This document shows positions 23,191 to 30,861 of a stretch of 64,000 nt of DNA, in pieces. Made by a program: the position numbers and the translations under genes. The stretch lies in the NCBI RefSeq assembly GCF_001014975.1, contig NZ_BBXA01000030.1:265501-329500 (forward strand), given 5' to 3'. Under the pieces are notes generated by a model that had not been told where the DNA came from, made no database searches, and saw only the letters and a list, made by a program, of their open reading frames with translations. This stretch comes from Novosphingobium sp. MD-1 (GTDB lineage: Bacteria > Pseudomonadota > Alphaproteobacteria > Sphingomonadales > Sphingomonadaceae). Each line of letters starts with the position of its first letter. The stretch's first letter is position 1.

Positions 23191-25576
23191 TCTCGTCAAC
23201 TTCACTCGTGGCAGCCAGCTGCTCGGACACTTCAGCTTCATGTTCGCGGCGGGTCTCAAGGGCCCATTGATTGTCGCCGCGCTCGTGATCTCATGGACCT
23301 CCTGGTGGACCATTTCGGCAGGCCTCACCGACCATGAAGTCTACCTCGTCTGGATGCGGATCTATGCTGCCATCTACGGCTTCATGGAGTTCGATCCCGC
23401 CAAGCGGATCACCCTGGAAACTGCCTTTGGCGCGACCATCCAGTTTCCGATTGCCCAGCTCGAAAGCTATCCGCCGGTGGTCCATGCGTGGGAGAAGCTG
23501 ACTGCGCTTCTGACCAGTGCCTTATGGCGGTCCGGCTTCCTCTTGGTCCCCGCCTTTGCCGTCTTTTACTGGTTCGCCGAGCGGTTCGGCGGCCGCTCCA
23601 AGGAACGCAAACATGAGCGCGGCGCGATGCTGGTTACGCTTCCCGAACTCGTCGATGAATTGACCGCGCACAACCGGCGCGAGCGCACCCGTGAGCTCGA
23701 TTCCGCGCTGGGCTGGAAATGGCGGCTCAGTCTGCCGCGAGAGATCGCCCAGGTCTTTCCCTATCGGCCATCGCATATCGCCACGGTCTCCTATCCGTGG
23801 CGGCTCGAACAAAGCCACGCAATGCTCATTGGCACCACCGGCATGGGCAAGACCGTGGCGATCTCCGACATGATTGCGGAGGCAAGAGCAAAGCGCCAGC
23901 GCTGCGTGGTCTTCGACCTGACCGGCGCCTTTATCGAGCACTTCCATGCGGCCCATTGCGACATCATCCTGAACCCGCTCGATGCGCGTTGCCCCCAGTG
24001 GAGCCTGTTTGACGAATGCCGTTCTGAAGGTGAGTTCTGGGCCGCAGCGGACGCCCTCGTGCCCCACGACGGGGGCGGTGAAGCCCAGTTCTGGGTGATC
24101 GCTGCACGGGCCCTGTTCGTCGAATTCTGCCTCAAACTCGTGGCCGAGGGCAGAGCGACTAACGACGCCCTGGCCCGTGAGCTCATGACTGCGGACCTGT
24201 CGCGCGTGCATGCCATGATGCGCGGTACTATCGCCGATCCGCTGACCGCGCCGGAAGCCGCCCGCATGGCGGAATCGATCCGGGCCGTTTTCAACGTGAA
24301 CGCCAAGGCGCTCAAGCTGCTGCCGGCTGCCGGACCTCGTTTCTCGGTTCGCCAGTGGATCGAGGACGGGGCCGATAGCGCTCGAGGCAAAGGCTCGATC
24401 CTGTTCATTTCGGCTCGCTATGTCGACATGAGCGTCTGCGCGCAGTTGCTTACGCTCTGGCTCGACACGGCCATGAACACGCTGATGACGATGCCCCGCA
24501 CCCGCGATCTCAAGTGCTGGTTCTTCGTCGATGAGCTGGGCGCATTGCACCGCCTGCCGGCCCTCGAGAAAGGCTTGCAGACGGCGCGCAATTTCGGCGG
24601 CGCGATTGTTCTTGGCCTGCACGCCTATGCCAAGCTCAAGGAGGTCTACGGCGAGAACATGGCGATGACGCTGGCATCGCTTGCCCGGACCAAACTGATC
24701 CTTGGAACCGCCGACCGCGAAACGGCCACCTGGTGCTCCGACTTCATTGGCCATCGCCAGGTCAGGGACATGGAAGAGGGCTACACCTACGGCTACAACA
24801 ATGCCCGTGATGCGGTCAGCCTTACCCCGCGCAAGCACATCGAGCCGCTCCTGCTACCCGACCAGCTGATGAACCTGCCGCGCCTGTCAGGGTACATCAA
24901 GTTCCCCGACGGCTTTCCCGCCGCACCGATCAAGCTGAAGCCCGTCGACCGACCCAAGCGGGCGGAGACCTTCATTGCTAGGGTCAAGGAAAGCCCGAAG
25001 GCAAGGGTCACGGTGCCCCATCCGGCGGTGGAGCAGGCCGAGCAGAAGGCAGCGCCAACAGGCAGCGAGCATCCCTCGTCCAACGATGACGGAGCGGGCA
25101 AGCCGGTCGTCCCGAAGCAGGGAGAACTGGCCCTGGATCAGGGACCGAAAGCCGCGCCGAGACAGGAGCCTGACGCGCCTGCCAAGGATCTTGGTCGAGC
25201 AGTGGAACACCCACCCGGCAAGCGGACCAAAGAGCGGGAACCGGCAGCTCGTTCCGGGCAGGAGAAGGCGGGCAAGGCCAGGAAGGAGCGATCGAATACC
25301 AGAACCGATGCTCCGCCGCAAAAGGCTGGACCTTCCGCCCGCCCACTTCTCCCGACAGGCGAAGCCGCTGCAGTCCCGGATCAGACGGCTGCTGCAAAGA
25401 GCGCTGCCCGGCCCGGCACGCCCGACACGAAGGCGCTGCAAGAGGGCAAGCCGGACAACCCGAAGAGCCAAGGCTCCAGCGATGCCGCCGCGCGCAAGCT
25501 GATGATCGAGGATGGTCTGCGGGAGCACGAGCCTCCGCCGATCACTGGTCCCGATCTTGGCGACATGGAGATGTGA
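23180..25576 (+). CDS. traD: Conjugative coupling protein TraD (TrwB/VirD4 family)
   Basis: 798 residues from the ATG at 23180, overlapping the ribbon-helix-helix gene. Two N-terminal membrane segments (about 25-48 and 110-130) anchor it in the inner membrane. The hexameric motor has Walker A GTTGMGKT (217-224) and Walker B WFFVDELGAL (D451-E452), with the TraD-typical ARNFGGAIVLGLHAYAKLKE sensor region. After about residue 590 the chain becomes a long, hydrophilic, Lys/Pro/Ala-rich disordered tail. The protein brings the relaxosome to the secretion channel and pumps DNA; the tail probably contacts relaxosome proteins. The relaxase gene follows after 37 bp. Confidence 0.96.
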   Translation: MKRNLVNFTRGSQLLGHFSFMFAAGLKGPLIVAALVISWTSWWTISAGLTDHEVYLVWMRIYAAIYGFMEFDPAKRITLETAFGATIQFPIAQLESYPPVVHAWEKLTALLTSALWRSGFLLVPAFAVFYWFAERFGGRSKERKHERGAMLVTLPELVDELTAHNRRERTRELDSALGWKWRLSLPREIAQVFPYRPSHIATVSYPWRLEQSHAMLIGTTGMGKTVAISDMIAEARAKRQRCVVFDLTGAFIEHFHAAHCDIILNPLDARCPQWSLFDECRSEGEFWAAADALVPHDGGGEAQFWVIAARALFVEFCLKLVAEGRATNDALARELMTADLSRVHAMMRGTIADPLTAPEAARMAESIRAVFNVNAKALKLLPAAGPRFSVRQWIEDGADSARGKGSILFISARYVDMSVCAQLLTLWLDTAMNTLMTMPRTRDLKCWFFVDELGALHRLPALEKGLQTARNFGGAIVLGLHAYAKLKEVYGENMAMTLASLARTKLILGTADRETATWCSDFIGHRQVRDMEEGYTYGYNNARDAVSLTPRKHIEPLLLPDQLMNLPRLSGYIKFPDGFPAAPIKLKPVDRPKRAETFIARVKESPKARVTVPHPAVEQAEQKAAPTGSEHPSSNDDGAGKPVVPKQGELALDQGPKAAPRQEPDAPAKDLGRAVEHPPGKRTKEREPAARSGQEKAGKARKERSNTRTDAPPQKAGPSARPLLPTGEAAAVPDQTAAAKSAARPGTPDTKALQEGKPDNPKSQGSSDAAARKLMIEDGLREHEPPPITGPDLGDMEM

Positions 25577-25613
25577 ACATGTCGCTGACTGCCTCGGGAT
25601 GGCGGATTGATCG

Positions 25614-28541
25614 ATGCTGTCGGTAGCCAATGTCCGCACCGCAGGCGGTGCGGCCAACTACTTCGCTGCCGACAATTACTACACGCGGGCTGATGCAGAT
25701 CGTTCGGGTGAATGGCTGGGCAAGGGCGCTGCGGCGCTCGGGCTTACTGGTTCCGTAGACGCGCGGCAGTTCGAGGCGGTCCTTAAAGGACTGCTGCCCG
25801 ATGGTAGCCGCGTCGGCAGTGACAACCGGGCGCACCGGGCGGGGACCGACCTCACCTTTTCGATGCCGAAAAGCTGGTCAGTCCTCGCTCTGGTGGGTGG
25901 CGACAAACGGATCCTCGATGTCTATGCGTCGGCCATCCGGGAAACCCTGCGCTGGGCCGAGAAGAACCTTGCCGAGACCCGGATGGAGGTTCGAGGCAGA
26001 GAGCGTGCGGTCCAGACCGGCAACCTTGCGATCGCGCTCTTCCAGCACGACACCAACCGCAACCAGGAGCCCAACGCCCACTTCCATGCCGTCATTGCCA
26101 ATGTGACGCGAGGGGCCGATGGTAAATGGCGGGCGCTGCGCAATGACAAGCTCTGGCAGCACAATACTTTGCTCAATGCCATGACGATGGCGCGGTTTCG
26201 GCTAAGCGTCGAGAAGCTCGGTTACGAGGTCGGGGAGTTCGGCAAGCACGGCAATTTCGAGGCCGTCGGTGTACCCAAAGACGTGCGCGATGCCTTCAGT
26301 TCGCGGCGGGTGGAGATTCTCGACCGCCTGGCAACGATGGAAGGAAGGGGGCTCGCTGCTCGCAACGCAGCAAACCTCATGACCCGGGCCGACAAGGGGC
26401 GGATCGAGGATCGCGATGCACTGCGGCAGCAGTGGCGGGATACGTCCACAAGGCTGGGCTTTGATCCCGCCATGGTCATTGCCAGGGCCAATGCCCGCAG
26501 CGCGCAGGACCTTGGCAATTTGACTGGTGTTGGGTCCACGATGCGCGCGCTCGTCCGCAATGTTCAGGCCCTCGCAACCACCTTTGCCGAACGGCTCGGC
26601 CTGCGGGAAGGCGACCCGCTGATACCGGCCCGGCTGACAAATCGCAGTGTCGAGCAGGTCGCTGCAATTCATGCAGTCGCCTCGGCTGTGCGGCATTTGG
26701 GCGAGCGGGAGGCGGCCTTCACCCGGGCCGAGATCTTCCGCGCAGCGCTTGGCTTTGCGCTCCCGACTTCACTTGCAGACATTGAGCACCGCGTCGACCA
26801 GCTGCTCCGCCAGGGACATCTGGAGAAGGGCAGGGGCGCCGACCGGGAACTGCTGACGACACGCGATGCCATCAGCCTCGAACAGCGCATCATCGCCGGG
26901 GTTGAAGACGGGCGCGGCGCCGCTCCGGCGATTGTTTCTCCCGACCTCGCCGGGGCCCGTCTGCAGGCCCTGTCCCAGATCAAATACGGCATGACCTTGA
27001 ACGCGGGACAGGAAGGGGCAGGGCGTTTGCTGCTTGGCTCGAACAACCGCATCGTCGCGATCCAGGGCGTCGCGGGGGCAGGCAAGAGCACGGTCCTCAA
27101 ACCTGTCGCCGATATCCTGCGCGAGGAGGGCAGGGGTGTGCTTGGGCTCGCGGTGCAGAACACGCTGGTCCAGATGCTCGAGCGCGACACGGGTATTCCA
27201 TCGATGACGGTGTCGCGGTTCCTCGCCCGGCACCGCGATCTCCTTGAAGGGGCCGATGCGGACCGTCTCGCCGAGGCGCGGGCCGACATGCGCGGCACCG
27301 TCGTGCTGCTCGATGAGGCATCAATGGTCGGCAATGCCGACAAGGAGAAGCTCGTGCGGCTGGCAAACCTGCTCGAGCTCGGCCGCTTTGCCAGCATTGG
27401 CGACCGCAAGCAGTTGGGTGCCGTCGATGCTGGAAAGCCATTCGATGTGATGCAGCAGGCCGGCATCGAGACTGCGGTGATGGGCACCAATCTTCGCGCG
27501 CGCAGCGAAGGCCTGCGTGAAGCCCAACTGGCAGCGCAAGAAGGGCGCATCGAAGACGCCATGCGCCATTTGGCACCCCAGGTGATTGAGGCGGGGAATG
27601 ATGCTGCTGTCGAAGCTGCCGCAGCCTGGCTGTCCCTGTCGACAGCCGAGCGCGAGGCAACCGCAATCTATGCCTCAGGCCGAAACCTGCGCAGCGCCGT
27701 GAACGATGCGGTGCAGACCGGCCTCAAATCCAGCGGCGAGCTTGGTCCTGAAACCATGCAGCTCCGGACCCTTTCGCGCGTCAATGTGACCCGCGAGGAG
27801 CTGCGCTATGCGAGCACCTATGCGCCCGGCATGGTGGTCGATGTCGCGCGGCGTCAGCGCAGCCAGGGCCTTGCAGCAGGCGAATACCGTGTGGTCGGAA
27901 CCGATGTGGCACGCGAGCGGGTCACGCTGGAGAACGCGCGTGGCCGCCAGTTCGAGTTTCGTCCCGGTCAGATCAGGCCGCAAGGTGAGCAGGATCCGCT
28001 GCGCCTGTTCGAAGTTCGCGCCCTCGACATTTACACCGGAGACAAGGTCCGGTGGACCGAGACCGATCACCAGCGGGGCCTCCTCAATGCCGACCAGGCC
28101 CGGATTGTCGCAATCGACAATGAGGCTGTCGTGGTAAAGACATCCTTGGGCGCAGAGCACAGGCTGGAACAGGGCGACCCGATGCTTCGCCGTCTCGATC
28201 TTGCCTATGCGCTCAATGCCCATATGGCTCAGGGGCTGACCTCTGATCGCGGCATTGCTGTCATGGACAGCCGCGAGCGCAATCTGGCCAATCAGCAGAC
28301 GTTCCTGGTGACAGTCACGCGCCTGCGCGATGGTCTCACGCTATATGTCGATAATGCTGGCAAGCTCGAAGCGGCGGTCGAGCACAATGCCGGCATGAAG
28401 CGCTCGGCACTCGAAACGGTCGATCTTCTCCGCGATGCGGCAGCCAAAGGGCAGGCCAAAGATCGTGTGGCTCCAGCACCGGAACGCAAGCCGCCAGAAC
28501 TTGACCGGTCGATCACGAAGCCGTTCGAGATCGGCATCTAG
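25614..28541 (+). CDS. traI: MobF-family conjugative relaxase-helicase (TrwC/TraI)
   Basis: 975 residues, close to R388 TrwC (966) and far shorter than F TraI. The N-terminal relaxase domain (about 1-290) has the tyrosine pair Y22-Y23 in AADNYYTRADADRSGEW and the three-histidine metal site in FQHDTNRN...NAHFHAVIAN (about 144-160). The C-terminal superfamily 1 helicase has Walker A GVAGAGKST (about 485), DEASMVG (about 566) and the motif VI region ending NQQTFLVTVTRLRDGL. It nicks oriT, stays covalently bound to the 5' end and unwinds the transferred strand. Last gene of the ribbon-helix-helix/traD/traI operon. I see no second helicase domain. Confidence 0.96.
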   Translation: MLSVANVRTAGGAANYFAADNYYTRADADRSGEWLGKGAAALGLTGSVDARQFEAVLKGLLPDGSRVGSDNRAHRAGTDLTFSMPKSWSVLALVGGDKRILDVYASAIRETLRWAEKNLAETRMEVRGRERAVQTGNLAIALFQHDTNRNQEPNAHFHAVIANVTRGADGKWRALRNDKLWQHNTLLNAMTMARFRLSVEKLGYEVGEFGKHGNFEAVGVPKDVRDAFSSRRVEILDRLATMEGRGLAARNAANLMTRADKGRIEDRDALRQQWRDTSTRLGFDPAMVIARANARSAQDLGNLTGVGSTMRALVRNVQALATTFAERLGLREGDPLIPARLTNRSVEQVAAIHAVASAVRHLGEREAAFTRAEIFRAALGFALPTSLADIEHRVDQLLRQGHLEKGRGADRELLTTRDAISLEQRIIAGVEDGRGAAPAIVSPDLAGARLQALSQIKYGMTLNAGQEGAGRLLLGSNNRIVAIQGVAGAGKSTVLKPVADILREEGRGVLGLAVQNTLVQMLERDTGIPSMTVSRFLARHRDLLEGADADRLAEARADMRGTVVLLDEASMVGNADKEKLVRLANLLELGRFASIGDRKQLGAVDAGKPFDVMQQAGIETAVMGTNLRARSEGLREAQLAAQEGRIEDAMRHLAPQVIEAGNDAAVEAAAAWLSLSTAEREATAIYASGRNLRSAVNDAVQTGLKSSGELGPETMQLRTLSRVNVTREELRYASTYAPGMVVDVARRQRSQGLAAGEYRVVGTDVARERVTLENARGRQFEFRPGQIRPQGEQDPLRLFEVRALDIYTGDKVRWTETDHQRGLLNADQARIVAIDNEAVVVKTSLGAEHRLEQGDPMLRRLDLAYALNAHMAQGLTSDRGIAVMDSRERNLANQQTFLVTVTRLRDGLTLYVDNAGKLEAAVEHNAGMKRSALETVDLLRDAAAKGQAKDRVAPAPERKPPELDRSITKPFEIGI

Positions 28542-28586
28542 CGTCCCACTAGCCTCATGCGTCCGCACATGGCCGGTTGACGTGAA

Positions 28587-28603
28587 GTTCTTTATTTGTT
28601 CTC
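28587..28603 (+). promoter_or_regulatory. GTTCTY direct repeat upstream of 28612 gene
   Basis: GTTCTT (28587-28592), TATTT, GTTCTC (28598-28603): the same 11-bp-phased direct repeat as at four to five other intergenic sites. It ends only 8 bp before the ATG at 28612, so it would cover the transcription start or ribosome site of that small gene. Confidence 0.5.
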
Positions 28604-28611
28604 ATTGACCC

Positions 28612-28851
28612 ATGCCCCGAATCTCCGATGATATCCTCCTAACTCATCTCGAAGTCGCGCTGGCCGTTGCGCCGGAGCACACGCTCGTCCGTCTCAATGC
28701 CGATGATCCACGCGCCCAGCGCAGCGCCAGGGTCGATCTGGCTCGTCATCTGGTCGAACGCATGCGCGGTTTCACCATCGAAGGCGACAGCCAGGGCTGC
28801 CCAGGCGCGCAGCCGTGCCTGTTTCCGGGCGATCTGTCGCCGATCGGATGA
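28612..28851 (+). CDS. Small hypothetical protein
   Basis: 79 residues. The first 55 (MPRISDDILLTHLEVALA... and DPRAQRSARVDLARHLVERM) form two amphipathic helices with a charged face; the last 20 are Gly/Pro/Cys-rich and less convincing. There is no clear ribosome site but a GTTCTY repeat ends 8 bp upstream. It converges on the DUF6961 gene, with 23 bp between the stops. Unknown function; a DNA-binding or antitoxin-like role is possible but not shown. Confidence 0.5.
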   Translation: MPRISDDILLTHLEVALAVAPEHTLVRLNADDPRAQRSARVDLARHLVERMRGFTIEGDSQGCPGAQPCLFPGDLSPIG

Positions 28852-28874
28852 ACTGGTCGTCTTGTCGAGGAGGG

Positions 28875-29072
28875 TTACTGTAGTGGCCGGTCCGGGGCGT
28901 TGGAGCTCAGCTGGACAATTCGCTCGGCGATAGCCTGCCATGTCCGAATGCCCGCCTCGTCGCCAGCAAGTGCGAGCGCCCCAATCTGCTCGGCGACGTG
29001 CAAGGGAGCCTTGTCCCCATGAGTTTGCAAGACATCGTTGGCGCAGGCCCAGAGCTCCCAGTCGCTCAGCAT
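28875..29072 (-). CDS. DUF6961-like small protein
   Basis: 65 residues starting MLSDWELWACANDVLQTHGD, with AEQIGALALAGDEAGIRTW and a helical C-terminus; this is the pattern I associate with DUF6961. Its ATG (29072-29070) overlaps the TGA of the DUF5818 gene (TGATG), so translation is coupled. Third gene of a minus-strand trio below the S24 repressor. Function unknown; all helical, without membrane segment. Confidence 0.72.
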   Translation of the reverse strand: MLSDWELWACANDVLQTHGDKAPLHVAEQIGALALAGDEAGIRTWQAIAERIVQLSSNAPDRPLQ

Positions 29073-29377
29073 CAGCCCAGCAGGCTGACGACACCGCCAA
29101 CCGTCGCATATAGGCCATAGGCGACGAAGGCTGCGGCAAGGAGGAATTCGAGCCGGAGTTTGAATGCAGTCGGTCGAGGCTTTCCGGCAGGCCATATCTG
29201 GTCGCAGGCAAATCCGTTGAACCCTGAACGCTCCCCGACCACTTCGACGCGGGCACCGATGAATTTCCGTACCTGGCGGGTGTTGTCGAGTTCCCAAGTC
29301 CCGCCACCATCGGTGCGCAGCACCGGACCGTTGGCCGCCCATTCGACGATGCCGGTCAGATGCGTGGTGCTGCTCAC
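29072..29377 (-). CDS. DUF5818-domain membrane protein
   Basis: 101 residues when started at the GTG at 29377, which shares GTGA with the stop of the upstream gene; the longer frame upstream merely overlaps that gene. Residues 5-60 match DUF5818: LTGIVEWAANGPVLRTDGGG TW... (a small beta domain; split to keep it short), followed by VRKFIGARVEVVGERSGFN. A C-terminal hydrophobic segment (LLAAAFVAYGLYATVGGVVSLL) anchors it in a membrane. Coupled to the genes on both sides. The family has no assigned role; the beta domain may bind nucleic acid or metal (inference). Confidence 0.75.
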   Translation of the reverse strand: MSSTTHLTGIVEWAANGPVLRTDGGGTWELDNTRQVRKFIGARVEVVGERSGFNGFACDQIWPAGKPRPTAFKLRLEFLLAAAFVAYGLYATVGGVVSLLG

Positions 29378-29799
29378 CGGCAAGCCGGGCCTTTCCAGTA
29401 GCGATCCCAGCGCAGGACAGTGCCGGTCTTGATCATGGCGCATGACAGATCGGCACCTGACGGCAGACGGCACCAGGCAGCGGTCCTGTTTCCGCCTGCG
29501 GACCCCTCGGAGCGGCATGTCAGCCGCGGACCTCTGACCACCACATGACCGGTCGAAATTGTTCCCTTCGCGCCGCCCATTAGCTGTACAAGGGCGTCGC
29601 GCGCCTCAATTGCCTTGGCATTTGGGCAGGGCTGATTGGTGCGGCAGGTGCCGTCCATTTCCCGGGCCGCGATGCCGGCGATCCGCAGGTGAGGGCCTTC
29701 CGCACACCAGACCGGACCGTCTCCATCCCAGACATGAGTCGGTGTGCAGGTAAAGGTCTGTCCGGAAGCGACGATCGAAGCGGCAAGGAGGGCAAGCAT
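29374..29799 (-). CDS. Exported SNase-like (thermonuclease family) protein, probably degenerate
   Basis: 141 residues with an N-terminal signal-like segment (MLALLAASIVASGQ). The core resembles staphylococcal nuclease: VWDGDGPVW then LRIAGIAARE, where the family consensus is RLxGIDAPE; the arginine and final glutamate are kept but the catalytic aspartate of G-I-D is alanine here. Six cysteines (for example CTPT, WCAEG, TCRTNQPC) suggest disulphides and a periplasmic location. It may therefore bind rather than cut nucleic acid. It starts 13 bp after the S24 repressor stop and is coupled to the DUF5818 gene, so it is in the repressor operon. Confidence 0.7.
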   Translation of the reverse strand: MLALLAASIVASGQTFTCTPTHVWDGDGPVWCAEGPHLRIAGIAAREMDGTCRTNQPCPNAKAIEARDALVQLMGGAKGTISTGHVVVRGPRLTCRSEGSAGGNRTAAWCRLPSGADLSCAMIKTGTVLRWDRYWKGPACR

Positions 29800-29811
29800 C
29801 AGAGAACCACC

Positions 29812-30453
29812 TTAGAGCGCCCGTCCGAACCAGAGAACCCGTCCGACGATATTGAGCGTGCGTTTCTCGAGGCCGCGCCAGCTTGGATAGGCCGGGTTGT
29901 CGCTCAGAACCGACGCCCGCTTGCCCTGCGGTTCGAGGGCAATGCGCTTTACGCTCAACATGTCGTCCATCCGCAGGACATAGATCCCGTCTCTCAGCCG
30001 CGACTGGCCATCTCCGAGATCGACCATAACCTCGTCGCCATCGTGGAGGGTGGGCTCCATGGAGTCCCCATGGACCGCGATAATCGAGAGGCTCGATGCC
30101 TTGCTCGCGGTCAGTCGGCGAAGCCACTTCTCGTCGAAGCCGAACTGCGCGGATTTGGCTTCCATTTCGGCCAGAGCGCCATGGCCGGCCGATGCCTCGA
30201 CATTGAGCAAAGGCACATGGACCAGTTCGACCACCGGGCCTGAGCGGCGGGCAGGGGCTCCAAGAACCTTCTCATCGACCCCGAAAAATCGTGCCAGAAC
30301 CGAGCGGTCCTGCTCGTCCAGCTGCCTCGGGCTGCCGCGCCGAATATACTGCTGGATGTAAGCGGCATTGCGCCCCAACAGGCGCGAAACCGAAGAGTAA
30401 TTCACCCCTCGTTGCTGGATCAGTTCGTCCAGGGCTCTGCGTGCGTCGTCCAT
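29812..30453 (-). CDS. S24/LexA-like repressor with N-terminal HTH (CI type)
   Basis: 213 residues from the ATG at 30453. The N-terminus (about 1-60) is a helix-turn-helix: VNYSSVSRLLGRNAAYIQQY. The C-terminal S24 peptidase-like domain has the catalytic serine in VHGDSMEPTLHDGD and the lysine in LSVKRIAL, so RecA-stimulated self-cleavage is possible. It reads leftward and is followed at once by the SNase-like, DUF5818 and DUF6961 genes. Its promoter region holds two CTAGGA...TCCTAG palindromes (30478-30516), presumed autoregulatory operators, and a GTTCTT repeat. A DNA-damage-responsive master switch for the element is a reasonable inference. Confidence 0.9.
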   Translation of the reverse strand: MDDARRALDELIQQRGVNYSSVSRLLGRNAAYIQQYIRRGSPRQLDEQDRSVLARFFGVDEKVLGAPARRSGPVVELVHVPLLNVEASAGHGALAEMEAKSAQFGFDEKWLRRLTASKASSLSIIAVHGDSMEPTLHDGDEVMVDLGDGQSRLRDGIYVLRMDDMLSVKRIALEPQGKRASVLSDNPAYPSWRGLEKRTLNIVGRVLWFGRAL

Positions 30454-30477
30454 GACTGCTAGTCCTATCGCGGGCAC

Positions 30478-30534
30478 CTAGGAAAAACGATCCTAGACTC
30501 TAGGAAGCCTTCCTAGTAAGAACATAACAAGAAC
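30478..30534. promoter_or_regulatory. S24-repressor operators: two CTAGGA palindromes plus GTTCTT repeat
   Basis: CTAGGA (30478-30483), 7 nt, TCCTAG (30491-30496); then CTAGGAAGCCTTCCTAG (30500-30516), a perfect 7-bp-arm palindrome. Directly beyond, 30534-30518 read on the minus strand is GTTCTT-GTTAT-GTTCTT, the 11-bp direct repeat. The block lies between the repressor (start 30453) and the divergent HTH gene (start 30554), so it can control both. The palindrome spacing (22 bp, two turns) suits cooperative binding of a CI-like dimer. Confidence 0.7.
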
Positions 30535-30553
30535 GCAAGCTTAAAGCGAGTCT

Positions 30554-30748
30554 ATGGCGATGGAGCTATTGGAGCAGATCGAGGCATATCTGGCGCAAAC
30601 ACGGACGTCGCCGAGCACCTTTGGTCGGCACGTCGTGGCAGATCCTCGCTTCGTTCACGACCTTCGGGATGGGCGCAGGCCGCGCCGCAAGACCTGCCAG
30701 AAAGTGTCCGAATTTCTTGCTAGCTCAGAGGCAGTTAGCCGCAGGTAG
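30554..30748 (+). CDS. Small HTH-like DNA-binding protein, divergent from the S24 repressor
   Basis: 64 residues: MELLEQIEAYLAQTRTSPSTFG then RHVVADPRFVHDLRDGRRPR (both cut short here), a helical segment, a helix-turn-helix-like core ending in the RDGRRPRRKT wing, and a basic tail. This shape is common in small regulators of sphingomonad elements. Start ATG 30554 or the second ATG two codons later. Facing the S24 repressor across shared operators, it resembles the Cro partner of a CI-Cro switch (inference). Confidence 0.7.
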   Translation: MAMELLEQIEAYLAQTRTSPSTFGRHVVADPRFVHDLRDGRRPRRKTCQKVSEFLASSEAVSRR

Positions 30749-30823
30749 ATTAGCGAAACCGGGGCCATCAGCTTTCCGAATCTCGTTGCCTTGCCATCAA
30801 GCATCCATTACGCCTACCCATAC

Positions 30824-30847
30824 AGAAACTGGTTTAGCCCAGTTTCT
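30824..30847. promoter_or_regulatory. Perfect inverted repeat, probable operator of the WYL-defence operon
   Basis: AGAAACTGG (30824-30832), loop TTTAGC, CCAGTTTCT (30839-30847): perfect 9-bp arms. It ends 14 bp before the ATG of the WYL gene. WYL regulators of BREX and CBASS (BrxR, CapW) bind such palindromes in their own promoters and release them on induction. Confidence 0.7.
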
Positions 30848-30861
30848 TGGGGGATCTGGGG

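Noticed and set aside
23522-24838. 438-codon minus-strand frame
   Set aside because: Antisense shadow of the TraD motor domain.
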